Shown here: positions 1 to 8,131 of the stretch, piece after piece
How the letters are laid out: the number at the start of each line of letters is the position of its first letter
How positions within the stretch are numbered: position 1 is the stretch's first letter
DNA from: Arcobacter iocasae
GTDB taxonomy: Bacteria; Campylobacterota; Campylobacteria; Campylobacterales; Arcobacteraceae
Assembly: GCF_042214795.1 (NCBI RefSeq)
Contig: NZ_CP090177.1
Coordinates: forward strand, 620,001 to 684,000
DNA length: 64,000 nucleotides
Reading direction: 5' to 3'
Made by a program: the position numbers and the translations under genes
Notes under the pieces: generated by a model
Seen by the model: only the letters and a program-made list of their open reading frames with translations
Database searches by the model: none
What the model was told of the DNA's origin: nothing

Positions 1-1094
1 TTCGCATTAAATTGAATCAAAGCATTTAAAGGAACAACAAACATTCCTCCAAATATTCCAAAAATGAAAAATGAAACTCCTATTAAAAATGGGCTTTGAG
101 CAATAGTAGCAGTATAAATAGTAGTTGCCATTCCTAAAGCCGATAAAGGTATAGTTCCAACTTCTATATAGTGTTTTGAAATTCTAGAATAAAGTATAGA
201 ACCTATTGCTATACCAATTCCAGATACTCCAATAACTGCATTTATTACAAACACATCAGTAACATTTAAATACTCTTTTGCAAAAGACGGGAAAACAGCC
301 ATCATACCTTGTGATATTCCCCAAAATACAGAAAGCCCAATAACTGATAAAAATATCACACTATTTGAAGATAAGACTTTTATATTTTTACCTAATAGTT
401 TTCCCTTTAATAACTCACTCTTATCTAAAGATAGTTCTTTATCTCTTTTGTAATAAGTATTTACTCTTCTTAAGACTAAAAAAGAGACAAACATCTCTAA
501 AAATGCCACAGGCAAAATATAATAAGTCAAAGGTAAGATTGCATATAAAAGTTCTTCTTTTGTACTTAATAGTTCAAGATGGTTACTATTATAAAAACCT
601 TCAAAGAAGTATGAAGCTCCTGCTATTGAAAAAAGTATTGCAATTATTGATATAGCTTGAAGGGCAGAGTTTCCACTTGATAAGTTTTTTTTGCCATATA
701 TATCTAAAATCAAACCAAATTTTGCAGGTGAGTATATGGCACTTTGAACAGCTAATAAAACTAAAACAAACATTGCTAAATAGAAGTTTGAAATAGCATA
801 AGCAAATATCATAAGAATGGATAATGAAAAGGAAGATATAGCTCCATATATCAAAATATTTTTTTTATTGTATTTATCTGAGAGGTATCCACTTAGTGTA
901 AATAAGAGTACATAAGGAATAAGAATCAAAGCATTTATAATAGATATCCAAATAACTTGTGTACTTCCATCAAATATCTTAAAAGCAATATTTTGTAAAA
1001 AAATTTTATGGGCAATGTCAACTACCACATTACAAAATACCACAAACAAAAAAGCAAATTTTATTACTACTAGATTATTAATTTTACCTATCAT
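1..1094 (-). CDS. MFS transporter, LplT/Aas-like, N-terminal part (cut by window start)
   Basis: Read from the ATG at 1094-1092, an uninterrupted frame runs to the window edge, giving about 364 residues without a stop. The protein is almost entirely hydrophobic helices, with the major facilitator loop pattern between helices 2 and 3 (GYLSDKYNKKN). After a central basic loop (residues about 200-240) a second helix bundle starts with NSVIFLSVIGLSVFWGISQG. The layout resembles LplT lysophospholipid transporters and the permease half of acyl-ACP synthetase/acyltransferase fusions, which would fit membrane lipid recycling. The missing C-terminus would show whether it is a stand-alone permease of about 400 residues or a fusion. 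The family is clear; the substrate is an inference. Confidence 0.75.
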   Translation of the reverse strand, partial: MIGKINNLVVIKFAFLFVVFCNVVVDIAHKIFLQNIAFKIFDGSTQVIWISIINALILIPYVLLFTLSGYLSDKYNKKNILIYGAISSFSLSILMIFAYAISNFYLAMFVLVLLAVQSAIYSPAKFGLILDIYGKKNLSSGNSALQAISIIAILFSIAGASYFFEGFYNSNHLELLSTKEELLYAILPLTYYILPVAFLEMFVSFLVLRRVNTYYKRDKELSLDKSELLKGKLLGKNIKVLSSNSVIFLSVIGLSVFWGISQGMMAVFPSFAKEYLNVTDVFVINAVIGVSGIGIAIGSILYSRISKHYIEVGTIPLSALGMATTIYTATIAQSPFLIGVSFFIFGIFGGMFVVPLNALIQFNA

Positions 1095-1207
1095 CTATTT
1101 TTAATCACAAATTTCATTTAACACTCCAATAAATGTACATATTATGAAGTATAAATATTTATGAATAATAAGTCAAGTTAAAATTTTAAGGTGAAACCAA
1201 ATTGTAA

Positions 1208-2098
1208 TTATTTAATTTTAACTTTTTTCTTTGAAAATGAATCTAATGAATAAATAATAAGAGCTAACCAGATTAAACAAAAGGTTACTAATTTATCAAA
1301 ATTAAACTCTTCATGATAGATAAACACAGCAGTAAAAAAAGAAACTGTAGGAGCAATATATTGAAAAAAGCCTAATGTAGCAAGCTTCATTCTTGTAGCT
1401 GCACCATTAAATAATAGTAAAGGAACAACTGTTATTAATCCTGCAAGAACTAACATAAAAGAGACATAGACTCCACTATTTTCACCAAAAGCTATTTCCT
1501 TAGTATTATAAATATAAATTAAATATGCAGCTGCAAAAGGCAATAATAAAAGAACTTCTACAAATAAACCTACAATAGAACCTACATTTATTTTTTTTCT
1601 TATCATTCCATATATTGCAAAAGAGATAGCTAAAGATAATGAAACTATTGGAATATAACCTAATGTTATTAGCTGGTATAATATCGCTAAGATAGCTATA
1701 AAGATTGCTAGGTATTGGTATTTTGTCATTCTTTCATTGAAAAATAAAAAGCCAAATAAGACATTTACAAGTGGATTTATATAATAACCAAGTGAGGCCT
1801 CTAGTATTCTATTATTTGTTATTGCCCAAATAAAAATAAGCCAATTTATTGATACAAAAAGTGTAGATAAAAATAAATTTCTTATTTGCCTAAAATCTTT
1901 TATAATATTTAAAAAAGCACTAAGCTCTTTTTTAAAAAAGAAAAAAGGCAAAAGAGTAATAACTGAAAATAAAACTCTATAAACTAATATCTCAATTGGT
2001 TCTACAGAAGAAACCTCTTTAAAATATATTGGAGATAATCCTCCCCAAAATAAAAATGCAAATACTGCATAAAGTTGACCTAATCTTTCATTACTCAA
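1208..2098 (-). CDS. rarD: EamA family permease RarD
   Basis: This 296-residue inner-membrane protein has ten predicted helices arranged as two EamA halves. It begins with the RarD-type stretch FLFWGGLSPIYFK and keeps the internal SINWLIFIWAI and LGYYINPLVNVLFGF segments typical of RarD. RarD proteins belong to the drug/metabolite transporter superfamily and were named for chloramphenicol sensitivity; the natural substrate is not known. The start codon is TTG, since no in-frame ATG lies near the N-terminus and the alignment with RarD begins here. The gene stands apart from its neighbours by 113 bases downstream and 65 bases upstream. The upstream gap holds inverted repeats that may end transcription from the PepSY gene. 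Confidence 0.85.
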   Translation of the reverse strand: MSNERLGQLYAVFAFLFWGGLSPIYFKEVSSVEPIEILVYRVLFSVITLLPFFFFKKELSAFLNIIKDFRQIRNLFLSTLFVSINWLIFIWAITNNRILEASLGYYINPLVNVLFGFLFFNERMTKYQYLAIFIAILAILYQLITLGYIPIVSLSLAISFAIYGMIRKKINVGSIVGLFVEVLLLLPFAAAYLIYIYNTKEIAFGENSGVYVSFMLVLAGLITVVPLLLFNGAATRMKLATLGFFQYIAPTVSFFTAVFIYHEEFNFDKLVTFCLIWLALIIYSLDSFSKKKVKIK

Positions 2099-2109
2099 GT
2101 GTACTCTTT

Positions 2110-2128
2110 ATAGTTTTTAAAACTATAT
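2110..2128. terminator. Inverted repeat, possible terminator of the iron-uptake operon
   Basis: A stem TATAGTTT/AAACTATA with a three-base loop lies between the PepSY gene stop and the rarD start. It is nested inside a wider inverted repeat, ACTCAAGT at 2093-2100 and ACTTGAGT at 2135-2142. It is AT-rich, and no strong T-run follows on the minus strand, so termination is only a guess. Confidence 0.35.
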
Positions 2129-2163
2129 CAAAACTTGAGTAAATAAAAGTTCATTTTTTAGTA

Positions 2164-3576
2164 TTATTTAAATATCTTTTTTAGTATAGGAATACGAGAT
2201 AAAATAAACATATCCAATAATAAAACACAAACCAAAGTAATTCCAACTAATGGAAAAAATAAAGAAAGAGCCAACATAACAATCATAGCATTATGCCAAT
2301 GGGGCAATTTACTTGGAATAGACGGAGGAACTAATTTAAATCCAGATTTTTCAGGTCTTCTTTTCCACCACATAATAACACCTGTAATACTTAAAACTAT
2401 AACTGATAAACAAATTATTGTATTAATTATTAGATTCCAAATAGTTACTAATCCCATGTGAATGGGAATAGATACAGCCATCGTTTTACCTGCAAATGAA
2501 TAATCATCAAAAGTAACTTTTGCTAAAACATGTCCTGTATATCTATCCACATGTACAGTTTTATCTGCAAAGGGATTTTTAGCATCACTATTCATAGTAT
2601 CTTGATTTATCGTCCATACTCCTGTATTTCCTTTTGGAAAAGATACTCTATATCTTCCCTCAAAACCAATTCTTTGAGCAAGTCTTTCTATACTATCTAG
2701 ATTTACAGCTTCATTTGGAAGTGTGCCATTTACACCTAGTTTTGAACCAGAAGCAGGAAGAGGAGTCTCTTCTATTGCCCAAGGCATTCCAGCTGATGGA
2801 CCATAATTTAGTGAAGCATGGGTTTCATCTGAAAGTGGTATATTATCCCATTTTTCAGCAGGAAAAGTACTCCAAGCTTGTACAAGCTTTCCACCCCAAA
2901 CTCCTGTCCATGACATTCCGGATAATAAAAATAAAAAAAAGAAAATAGATACATAAACCCCAAGTGAGACATGCACTTCTTTCCAAAAAAGTCGACTTTT
3001 TAGTGATAGTTTTGGAATCAAAGAATCTCTTATTTTCCTATCCTTTGGCCACCAAAGATAAACTCCTGTGATAATTAAAATAATAGCAAAGCCAGCAGCT
3101 ATTTCTAATATCCTATCACCAATAGTTCCTAAAAGCAAATCACTATGAATATCATCTGCTAAATCATACCAACCTTGTCTTCTTAGCCATTCATTTACAA
3201 TCTCCCCATTATATGGATTTACTGCAACCATAGATTGGCTACCATCAGAATCTTTTATTCGAAAAACATTTACTCTATTTGGTTCAGAGGCTTTTATCCA
3301 CTCTACTAATTTTCCTTTTGGGTGAGTGGCTAGTGCGATGTTTGATTGTTCTTGTAAGGTAAGCATAATAGTATTTGGGGGAATAGGAACAGTTACTCTC
3401 TCCCCATCTCTTCCATCAAAATAACCAATATACATCATAAGCATACCAGTTACTGCAAGTATCAACATAAAAGGTGTTACAAATATCCCTGCATAAAAAT
3501 GCCAGCGCCAAGCGGCTTTATAAAAAAGTGTATCTTCATTTACTTTTTTATATTTACTAGATGTTCCTATATCCAT
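2164..3576 (-). CDS. PepSY-associated transmembrane protein (iron uptake type)
   Basis: The 470-residue protein has the PepSY_TM layout. A first helix pair sits near residues 25-50 (HFYAGIFVTPFMLILAVTGM) and a first periplasmic PepSY-like domain follows at about 70-140. The motif DDIHSDLLLG precedes a helix ending in GVYLWWPK, and a third helix starts near HVSLGVYVSIFFF. A second soluble domain contains VHVDRYTGHVLA, and a C-terminal helix pair ends in GVIMWWKRRP. Members of this family sit beside TonB-dependent siderophore receptors and are thought to act in the inner membrane as reductases or uptake partners for ferric siderophores. Here the gene is last in the operon of a siderophore receptor with a Fur box. 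Histidines within or near the helices (HFYAG, HSD, HVS, HMGL) could bind haem, an inference from the family. Confidence 0.85.
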   Translation of the reverse strand: MDIGTSSKYKKVNEDTLFYKAAWRWHFYAGIFVTPFMLILAVTGMLMMYIGYFDGRDGERVTVPIPPNTIMLTLQEQSNIALATHPKGKLVEWIKASEPNRVNVFRIKDSDGSQSMVAVNPYNGEIVNEWLRRQGWYDLADDIHSDLLLGTIGDRILEIAAGFAIILIITGVYLWWPKDRKIRDSLIPKLSLKSRLFWKEVHVSLGVYVSIFFFLFLLSGMSWTGVWGGKLVQAWSTFPAEKWDNIPLSDETHASLNYGPSAGMPWAIEETPLPASGSKLGVNGTLPNEAVNLDSIERLAQRIGFEGRYRVSFPKGNTGVWTINQDTMNSDAKNPFADKTVHVDRYTGHVLAKVTFDDYSFAGKTMAVSIPIHMGLVTIWNLIINTIICLSVIVLSITGVIMWWKRRPEKSGFKLVPPSIPSKLPHWHNAMIVMLALSLFFPLVGITLVCVLLLDMFILSRIPILKKIFK

Positions 3577-3651
3577 CTTCTCTATCCTTCATACAAACTA
3601 AAATTTAAGTCTGAAAGGTTAGAGAAAGATAGTTAATTTTCTGTTAATTTA

Positions 3652-3879
3652 TCAAAAAAATGCTTTTATCTCTTCACTATTTAATAGTTTTCCTGTAGAT
3701 TTTACTTCTCCATTTATCACAAGTGCTGGTGTACTCATAATACCGTAAGCCATGATTTTTTCTATATCTTCTACTTTTTCAACTTGAGCAAAAATTCCAG
3801 CATCTGCAACTGCTTTTTTAACATTCTCTTCTAAGGCTTTGCATTTTGAACATCCTGTTCCTAAAACTTCTATTTTCAT
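3652..3879 (-). CDS. Small thioredoxin-fold redox protein (redox-active disulfide protein 2 family)
   Basis: This is a 75-residue stand-alone thioredoxin fold. The motif GTGCSKCK at residues 7-14 gives a CxxC redox centre, and MSTPALVINGEV supplies the cis-proline loop. The length and the C-S-K-C centre match the mini-thioredoxins annotated as redox-active disulfide protein 2. The ATG overlaps the TAA of the upstream gene by one base (TAATG), and a strong AGGAG site lies inside that gene, so the two are translationally coupled. Its place between a siderophore receptor and a PepSY protein suggests thiol redox work linked to iron release or metal handling, but the target is not visible. Confidence 0.85.
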   Translation of the reverse strand: MKIEVLGTGCSKCKALEENVKKAVADAGIFAQVEKVEDIEKIMAYGIMSTPALVINGEVKSTGKLLNSEEIKAFF

Positions 3880-4217
3880 TATATCTCCTGTATGTGATCT
3901 TTTAAAGTGTAAATATAAGTATCAACTTCTAGTTCATCGTATCGCTCAACGGTAACAGGTGTTCGTACAAATTCATTTCCTTCAAAGTCATCCAAATAAT
4001 CCCAATGATTAATTAAATTTGATGAAGTAAATAAAAAGCCATGCACCGTATCACCATTTGCATCTAATCTAATCCCTGGATACCCCATACTTGCACTCCA
4101 ACCAGCATCTACTAAAAAGCCTTTAACCGTAGCAGGTACAAATTTACCTACAATTTTTTCTAATACATGGGCATTGGGGCAGTTTGGCATAAGTGTACCA
4201 TAAACAAAAAGAGTCAT
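3879..4217 (-). CDS. Gamma-glutamylcyclotransferase-like (AIG2/GGCT fold) protein
   Basis: The protein of about 112 residues opens with LFVYGTLMPNCPNAHVL, the YGTL signature that shapes the substrate pocket of GGCT-like proteins. It continues with GFLVDAG, YPGI, VHGFLF and LDDFEGNEF. In this fold an acidic residue in the segment ending DxFEG is important for cyclotransferase activity. Family members release 5-oxoproline from gamma-glutamyl peptides or amines, though many bacterial ones have no proven substrate. An alternative TTG start lies six bases upstream at 4223 and has a better-spaced AAAGGA site; the ATG at 4217 fits the family start better. It is the third gene of the putative Fur-controlled operon and overlaps the mini-thioredoxin start. 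Confidence 0.8.
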   Translation of the reverse strand: MTLFVYGTLMPNCPNAHVLEKIVGKFVPATVKGFLVDAGWSASMGYPGIRLDANGDTVHGFLFTSSNLINHWDYLDDFEGNEFVRTPVTVERYDELEVDTYIYTLKDHIQEI

Positions 4218-4231
4218 ATCCAATTCATTTC

Positions 4232-4270
4232 CTTTGTTACAATTTATTAATTCCCGAAATTATAACAAAG
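4232..4270 (-). promoter_or_regulatory. Hairpin with an embedded TATAAT in front of the GGCT-like gene
   Basis: The arms CTTTGTTA (4232-4239) and TAACAAAG (4263-4270) pair, and the stem is extended inward by AATTT/AAATT. Read on the minus strand, the structure contains TTATAAT and its 3' arm runs into the AAAGGA ribosome binding site of the next gene. It could be an internal promoter, an attenuator or a site-masking leader. Confidence 0.3.
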
Positions 4271-4281
4271 TAATATAAATA

Positions 4282-4887
4282 TTAAGAAAATGAGAAAAAT
4301 AAAAAGATTGCAACAGTTAATATTCCTGCTAACATTAAAGATAAACCTCTTTTTTTGAAGCCATATTTGCCTTTAACCATAACAATAGCTGATAAAGCAA
4401 AAAAGGCTAAAACAATGCTATAAACCATTGCTAAATAATACCAAGCCCTATTATTACTTGATAAGTGGGAACTTATAAACATCTGCAAAAATGCTGGATA
4501 AGATTTATAATCTATGTTTGCGTCCCCCGAATTCTTGTTATAAATTACATGCATATATTTATAATCAAAATATAAAGTGTCATTTTCTTCTTTAGAGAAA
4601 GTTAATCTTTTTATATTTTTTTCAACAACACTTTTTGTACCAACTTTATAAATATAATCTAGCTTTCCATTTTTTGCTTCAGTTATTAGCTTTTCTTTAA
4701 AATCATCACTTGAAATATTTTTTGAAATATTTGTTTGAAAATTATAATCATACTTAAACCACCCTAAACCACGAGCAGACAATATAAAACCTGTAATTGC
4801 ATATATAAGAGTGATGCCTATAAAAAAATATCCAAGATCCCTATGTAGAGACCTTGATATATTACTTAATGATTTCTTTTTTGACAT
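4282..4887 (-). CDS. Short PepSY-associated membrane protein
   Basis: A 201-residue inner-membrane protein. A basic N-terminus with SLHRDLGYFF leads into the first helix (about residues 17-40, ending ITGFILSARG). A periplasmic region of about 95 residues follows. Helix two starts near residue 145 (WYYLAMVYSIVLAFFALS), and the last helix is at 180-200. The HRDLG start and the single soluble domain match half-size PepSY_TM proteins found beside ferric-siderophore receptors. The start lies two bases after the receptor stop, so co-transcription and coupled translation are very likely. It is probably an inner-membrane partner in siderophore uptake or reduction. No catalytic motif is visible beyond the conserved histidine. 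Confidence 0.7.
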   Translation of the reverse strand: MSKKKSLSNISRSLHRDLGYFFIGITLIYAITGFILSARGLGWFKYDYNFQTNISKNISSDDFKEKLITEAKNGKLDYIYKVGTKSVVEKNIKRLTFSKEENDTLYFDYKYMHVIYNKNSGDANIDYKSYPAFLQMFISSHLSSNNRAWYYLAMVYSIVLAFFALSAIVMVKGKYGFKKRGLSLMLAGILTVAIFLFFSFS

Positions 4888-4889
4888 AT

Positions 4890-6986
4890 TTAAAATGTTC
4901 TTTTTATATTGATAGTGAATTTTCTAGGTTCCCCAGAGAAAATTCTATTATCTTCTCTACCTGATTCATAATATTCTTTATTAGTTATATTTTCAATATT
5001 TAATGAAAAATCCCAATCATTGATTGAATAATATGCTCCCACATCAACTCTTGCATATGATGGCAATTCTATTCTTTTTGCTTCAGCTGAATTTGTATAT
5101 ATTTTATCTCTATATGATATTCCTGTTGATAAACCAAGTCTTCCATCATATATTTTTTGGGGAATATTATATCTAGTAAATATATATGCAGTAACCTCAG
5201 GAGTAAGAGCTTGTGTATTTCCAACAGATTTTCCAGATACATATTTTGCTTTATTATAAGCATACCCTGATTTAAACTGCCAATTAGCAGTAGGTAACCA
5301 TTGAACTTCTACTTCTACACCTTTACTCTCAACTTCTCCAGAAAGTTGATAATTACCTGAAGCTGTACTTTCTGCTACATTTTCTTTATTTATTTTGTAA
5401 AATGATATTCCTGTATTAAACTCTTTGCTAACATTTATTTTTGTACCTATTTCATATTGTTTTGATTTTTCAGTATCTAATGAATTACCTGAGTCATCAA
5501 CTCTTTCAGCACTACTAGGATCATAACTTTGGCCATAACTTCCATATACTGAAAAGATATCATTGATATTATAAATTGTTCCAATAGAACCAACAAAATC
5601 TCTAGATTTTTTTATTTTATCAGGTGATACACAAGGTCCTCTTGAACACTCAAAATCAATTTTTGTTTTATCTACTCTAGCAGAACCGACAAGAGTAAGT
5701 TTATCGGTTAGACTTATTTTATCTTGTAAATAAACACCTGTGCTATAATATTGTGTTTTTCTTCTATCTTTTTGGTTAATAACAGCAGTTCCCCCATGAA
5801 TAGGATTATAGATATTTATATTTGGAGTTACAAAACCTCCTTGAGCAATTCTATCATAATCAGTTTTTCTATAATTTCCAGCTAATCCAAAAGTCAAACT
5901 ATGTTTCATATCTGCAATAATTGTATCAAGATTTAGATTTGTATCAAAGCTATGCCAATCTCTTTCATTGTATTGATGTCTATTTCTTCTTCTTAGTGTT
6001 GTATCTGATGCAGTTACTCCTTGTTTTACTTCATTATTTTCATAAAGTTTTCTTTCATCTGTATGAAATACACTTCTCCAGTCAAAATTAAAGAAAAGAT
6101 TATCACTAATATAATGATCTAAATTAATATCAAAAGCTTTTCCTTCATCATTATCATAGTCATCTGATTCTTGATAAACCGTATTTAAACTAGCAGCTGT
6201 TGATATATCATGATTTGCTACAAACAGCCCATCATCTGCACTTCCATCTTCATGTCCATATTCCATTGCAACTAATAAAGAGGTATTATCACTAGCATTC
6301 CATAACAAACTTGGATAGATGTAAAGATTCTTAAAATCAACATTATCTCTATAAGAATTTAATTTTTCCCCAACCGCAATAAATCTATAAAATAAATTTT
6401 CAGTAATAGGTCCCGTTGTATCTAGTGTAGTAGTTATACCATTATCACTTCCAAATTTAGAAACTCCATTTGACATGTATGTTTGAAGTGATGTTTCTAA
6501 AGTAGTTTTTTGCTCTGACTGGGGTCGTTTGCTTACTATATTAACCAATCCTCCTGGTGCCATCGAACCATATAATACTGCTGCTGGACCTTTTACTACT
6601 TCTATTCTCTCTACATTTGCAGTTGAAGGTGAGCCCATTCTACTTATTAATCCTGACATACCATTTACTTTGATATTTTCTAAAGAAAGGTCAAATCCAC
6701 GAATCATTATGGCATCTGCATTTTTACCAACTTTTGTTACGCCTGTTGTATAATCAAAGGTATCTTCTATTCTTTGAGCTTGTAAATCATCTATTAAAGT
6801 TCCCTTTGTAACAGAAACTGTGTAAGGTGTTTTTTTATCACTTGACTCACCTTTCATACTTGAAGAAGAGTTCTGTTCAAAATATGACTCTTGAGCTCCT
6901 TGTACTACAACTGTGTCTAATTGATCTGCAAAAGTTAATCCTTGAGAAACAACTAAAGACATTGCAATAACTAATCTTTTTTTCAT
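4890..6986 (-). CDS. TonB-dependent siderophore receptor
   Basis: This is an outer-membrane gated channel for ferric siderophores, powered by TonB-ExbBD. The chosen ATG at 6986 has an AAGGAA site and begins a clear signal peptide, MKKRLVIAMSLVVSQGLTFA; an in-frame start 33 codons upstream gives an unlikely hydrophobic extension through the operator region. The mature protein starts with a DTVVVQG TonB-box-like stretch. A plug domain follows with QRIEDTFDYTTGV, IMIRGFD, NVERIEVVKGPAAVLYG and GGLVNIVSKRP. The 22-strand barrel ends in a terminal phenylalanine (FTINIKRTF), and a two-cysteine loop, CSRGPC, sits in a predicted extracellular segment. The length of 698 residues fits the FhuA/FpvA class. 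A Fur box lies about 85 bases upstream, so iron repression is expected. The siderophore cannot be named from the sequence. Confidence 0.93.
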   Translation of the reverse strand: MKKRLVIAMSLVVSQGLTFADQLDTVVVQGAQESYFEQNSSSSMKGESSDKKTPYTVSVTKGTLIDDLQAQRIEDTFDYTTGVTKVGKNADAIMIRGFDLSLENIKVNGMSGLISRMGSPSTANVERIEVVKGPAAVLYGSMAPGGLVNIVSKRPQSEQKTTLETSLQTYMSNGVSKFGSDNGITTTLDTTGPITENLFYRFIAVGEKLNSYRDNVDFKNLYIYPSLLWNASDNTSLLVAMEYGHEDGSADDGLFVANHDISTAASLNTVYQESDDYDNDEGKAFDINLDHYISDNLFFNFDWRSVFHTDERKLYENNEVKQGVTASDTTLRRRNRHQYNERDWHSFDTNLNLDTIIADMKHSLTFGLAGNYRKTDYDRIAQGGFVTPNINIYNPIHGGTAVINQKDRRKTQYYSTGVYLQDKISLTDKLTLVGSARVDKTKIDFECSRGPCVSPDKIKKSRDFVGSIGTIYNINDIFSVYGSYGQSYDPSSAERVDDSGNSLDTEKSKQYEIGTKINVSKEFNTGISFYKINKENVAESTASGNYQLSGEVESKGVEVEVQWLPTANWQFKSGYAYNKAKYVSGKSVGNTQALTPEVTAYIFTRYNIPQKIYDGRLGLSTGISYRDKIYTNSAEAKRIELPSYARVDVGAYYSINDWDFSLNIENITNKEYYESGREDNRIFSGEPRKFTINIKRTF

Positions 6987-7070
6987 AATATTCCTTTTAA
7001 TTTTTAATAAGAGAATAAATATATTCACTAAAGTGGGGAATTGTAAGGAAATTAATATTAATAGTTTATT

Positions 7071-7089
7071 AATAGAGATTATCATTATT
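7071..7089 (-). promoter_or_regulatory. Fur box upstream of the siderophore receptor
   Basis: On the minus strand the 19 bases AATAATGATAATCTCTATT match the classical Fur consensus GATAATGATAATCATTATC at 15 of 19 positions, including an unbroken run of twelve. The site lies between the divergence-free end of the dehydrogenase gene and the receptor start, where it would cover the promoter. Iron-dependent repression of the receptor operon is a direct expectation. Confidence 0.75.
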
Positions 7090-7133
7090 GTTATTTATAT
7101 ATAAATAACTAGAAAGTGTTTTTTAAGTAGCTA

Positions 7134-7160
7134 ACTTAAAAGCCAAGATAGCTTTTAAGT
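7134..7160 (-). terminator. Terminator-like hairpin after the dehydrogenase gene
   Basis: A perfect ten-base stem, ACTTAAAAGC at 7134-7143 and GCTTTTAAGT at 7151-7160, has a seven-base loop and starts eight bases past the dehydrogenase stop. The T-run after it on the minus strand is weak. A competing stem, TTTTAAGT/ACTTAAAA, overlaps one arm. Confidence 0.5.
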
Positions 7161-7167
7161 CTCATTT

Positions 7168-8019
7168 TTATTTTTTGAATAATTGGTAAATTGATGAAAA
7201 ATCTTCATCACCCTTACCTAACATCTTCATTTTTGAGAATAACTCTTTAGGAATAGCTGCACTATATAATGGTTGATTTAAACTAAAGGCTAAATTTTGA
7301 AGTAGATGTAAGTCTTTATTTATTGCACTATTAGAAAAATGTGGTGAAAAATCTTCATCAATTAGTTTTTGTGTTTTTGCTTTTAGTACAAGTGATTGAC
7401 CACCACCCACACCTAAAATTTCTAAAGCTTTAGCTTTTGGAATCTCACAATTTTCTGCTAAAGCCGTACACTCTGCAAGTGTTGCCATAAAAGAACCAAG
7501 GCATAGATTATTGATAAGTTTCATTTTAGTAGCACTTGAAGGTTTTTCTAAATAAAATATCTCTTTAGCTATTTTTTCTAATATTGGTTTTGCATTTTCA
7601 AAAACCTCTTTTTTACCTGAACTTACAACTGTCAATTCACCTTTTAATGCTGGTGCAACACTACCAAAAACTGGGTTTTCTAGATAGTTACCACCTAAAG
7701 TATTTACTGCTTCATGGAATTTTAAAACATCTTCATAATGATTTGTAGTCAAATCAATTATTGTCTTACCTTTTAACTCTTCACTTAAAAGTCCATCATG
7801 CATTGAAAAGATATTATTAACAGCTGGGGAATCAAACAAACACATAAATATAACATCACACTTTTTTAATAACTCTTTTGGTGAACTTGCAATTTCATAA
7901 CCCAAATCTTTTATTTTCTCAGCATTTCTATTATAAACAATAAGTTCTTCACCAACATCACTTAGTCTTGTGGCTATTGCTTTTCCTAAATTTCCAAGTC
8001 CTATAAATCCTATTGACAT
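7168..8019 (-). CDS. NAD(P)-dependent oxidoreductase, 3-hydroxyisobutyrate dehydrogenase family
   Basis: The 283-residue enzyme starts with a Rossmann dinucleotide site, GFIGLGNLGKAIA (residues 4-16), followed by VYNRN, which suggests preference for NADP or a mixed cofactor. The substrate-binding segment reads ENPVFGSVAPALKGELTVV, with TKMKLINNL carrying the lysine and asparagine of the catalytic helix. The all-alpha C-terminal dimerisation domain follows. The family reduces or oxidises short beta-hydroxyacids or aldehydes such as glyoxylate, succinic semialdehyde and tartronate semialdehyde. The substrate motif differs from strict 3-hydroxyisobutyrate dehydrogenases, so the reaction is open. 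An AGGAG site precedes the ATG, and two TATAAT boxes (8045-8050, 8056-8061) sit just upstream. It is probably a single-gene transcript. Confidence 0.85.
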   Translation of the reverse strand: MSIGFIGLGNLGKAIATRLSDVGEELIVYNRNAEKIKDLGYEIASSPKELLKKCDVIFMCLFDSPAVNNIFSMHDGLLSEELKGKTIIDLTTNHYEDVLKFHEAVNTLGGNYLENPVFGSVAPALKGELTVVSSGKKEVFENAKPILEKIAKEIFYLEKPSSATKMKLINNLCLGSFMATLAECTALAENCEIPKAKALEILGVGGGQSLVLKAKTQKLIDEDFSPHFSNSAINKDLHLLQNLAFSLNQPLYSAAIPKELFSKMKMLGKGDEDFSSIYQLFKK

Positions 8020-8044
8020 TATTTCTCCTAATTCTTTTAGGACT

Positions 8045-8061
8045 ATTATAAGGATATTATA
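8045..8061 (-). promoter_or_regulatory. Promoter of the dehydrogenase gene
   Basis: Two TATAAT hexamers on the minus strand (8050-8045 and 8061-8056) lie 26-42 bases upstream of the ATG at 8019, in an AT-rich stretch without a good -35 box, as is usual in Campylobacterota. A small palindrome (CCTAA/TTAGG) follows in the leader. Confidence 0.45.
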
Positions 8062-8106
8062 TTAAATAAAGATGATATTTTTAAATTGAGTTAAAAGAAG
8101 TTTGAA

Positions 8107-8126
8107 AAGATGAGTTGCCTCATCTT
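8107..8126 (-). terminator. Rho-independent terminator of tkt
   Basis: A perfect eight-base stem AAGATGAG/CTCATCTT with a four-base loop begins six bases after the transketolase stop. On the minus strand it is followed by TTCAAACTTCTTTT, a moderate T-rich tail. Confidence 0.7.
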
Positions 8127-8131
8127 CTCTT

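Noticed and set aside
365..655. Plus-strand frame of 96 residues near the window start
   Set aside because: It lies antisense within the coding region of the MFS permease and looks like low-complexity shadow sequence.
6987..7085. Longer start for the siderophore receptor
   Set aside because: It would place a hydrophobic stretch ahead of a complete signal peptide and read through the region next to the Fur box; the ATG at 6986 has the proper ribosome binding site.
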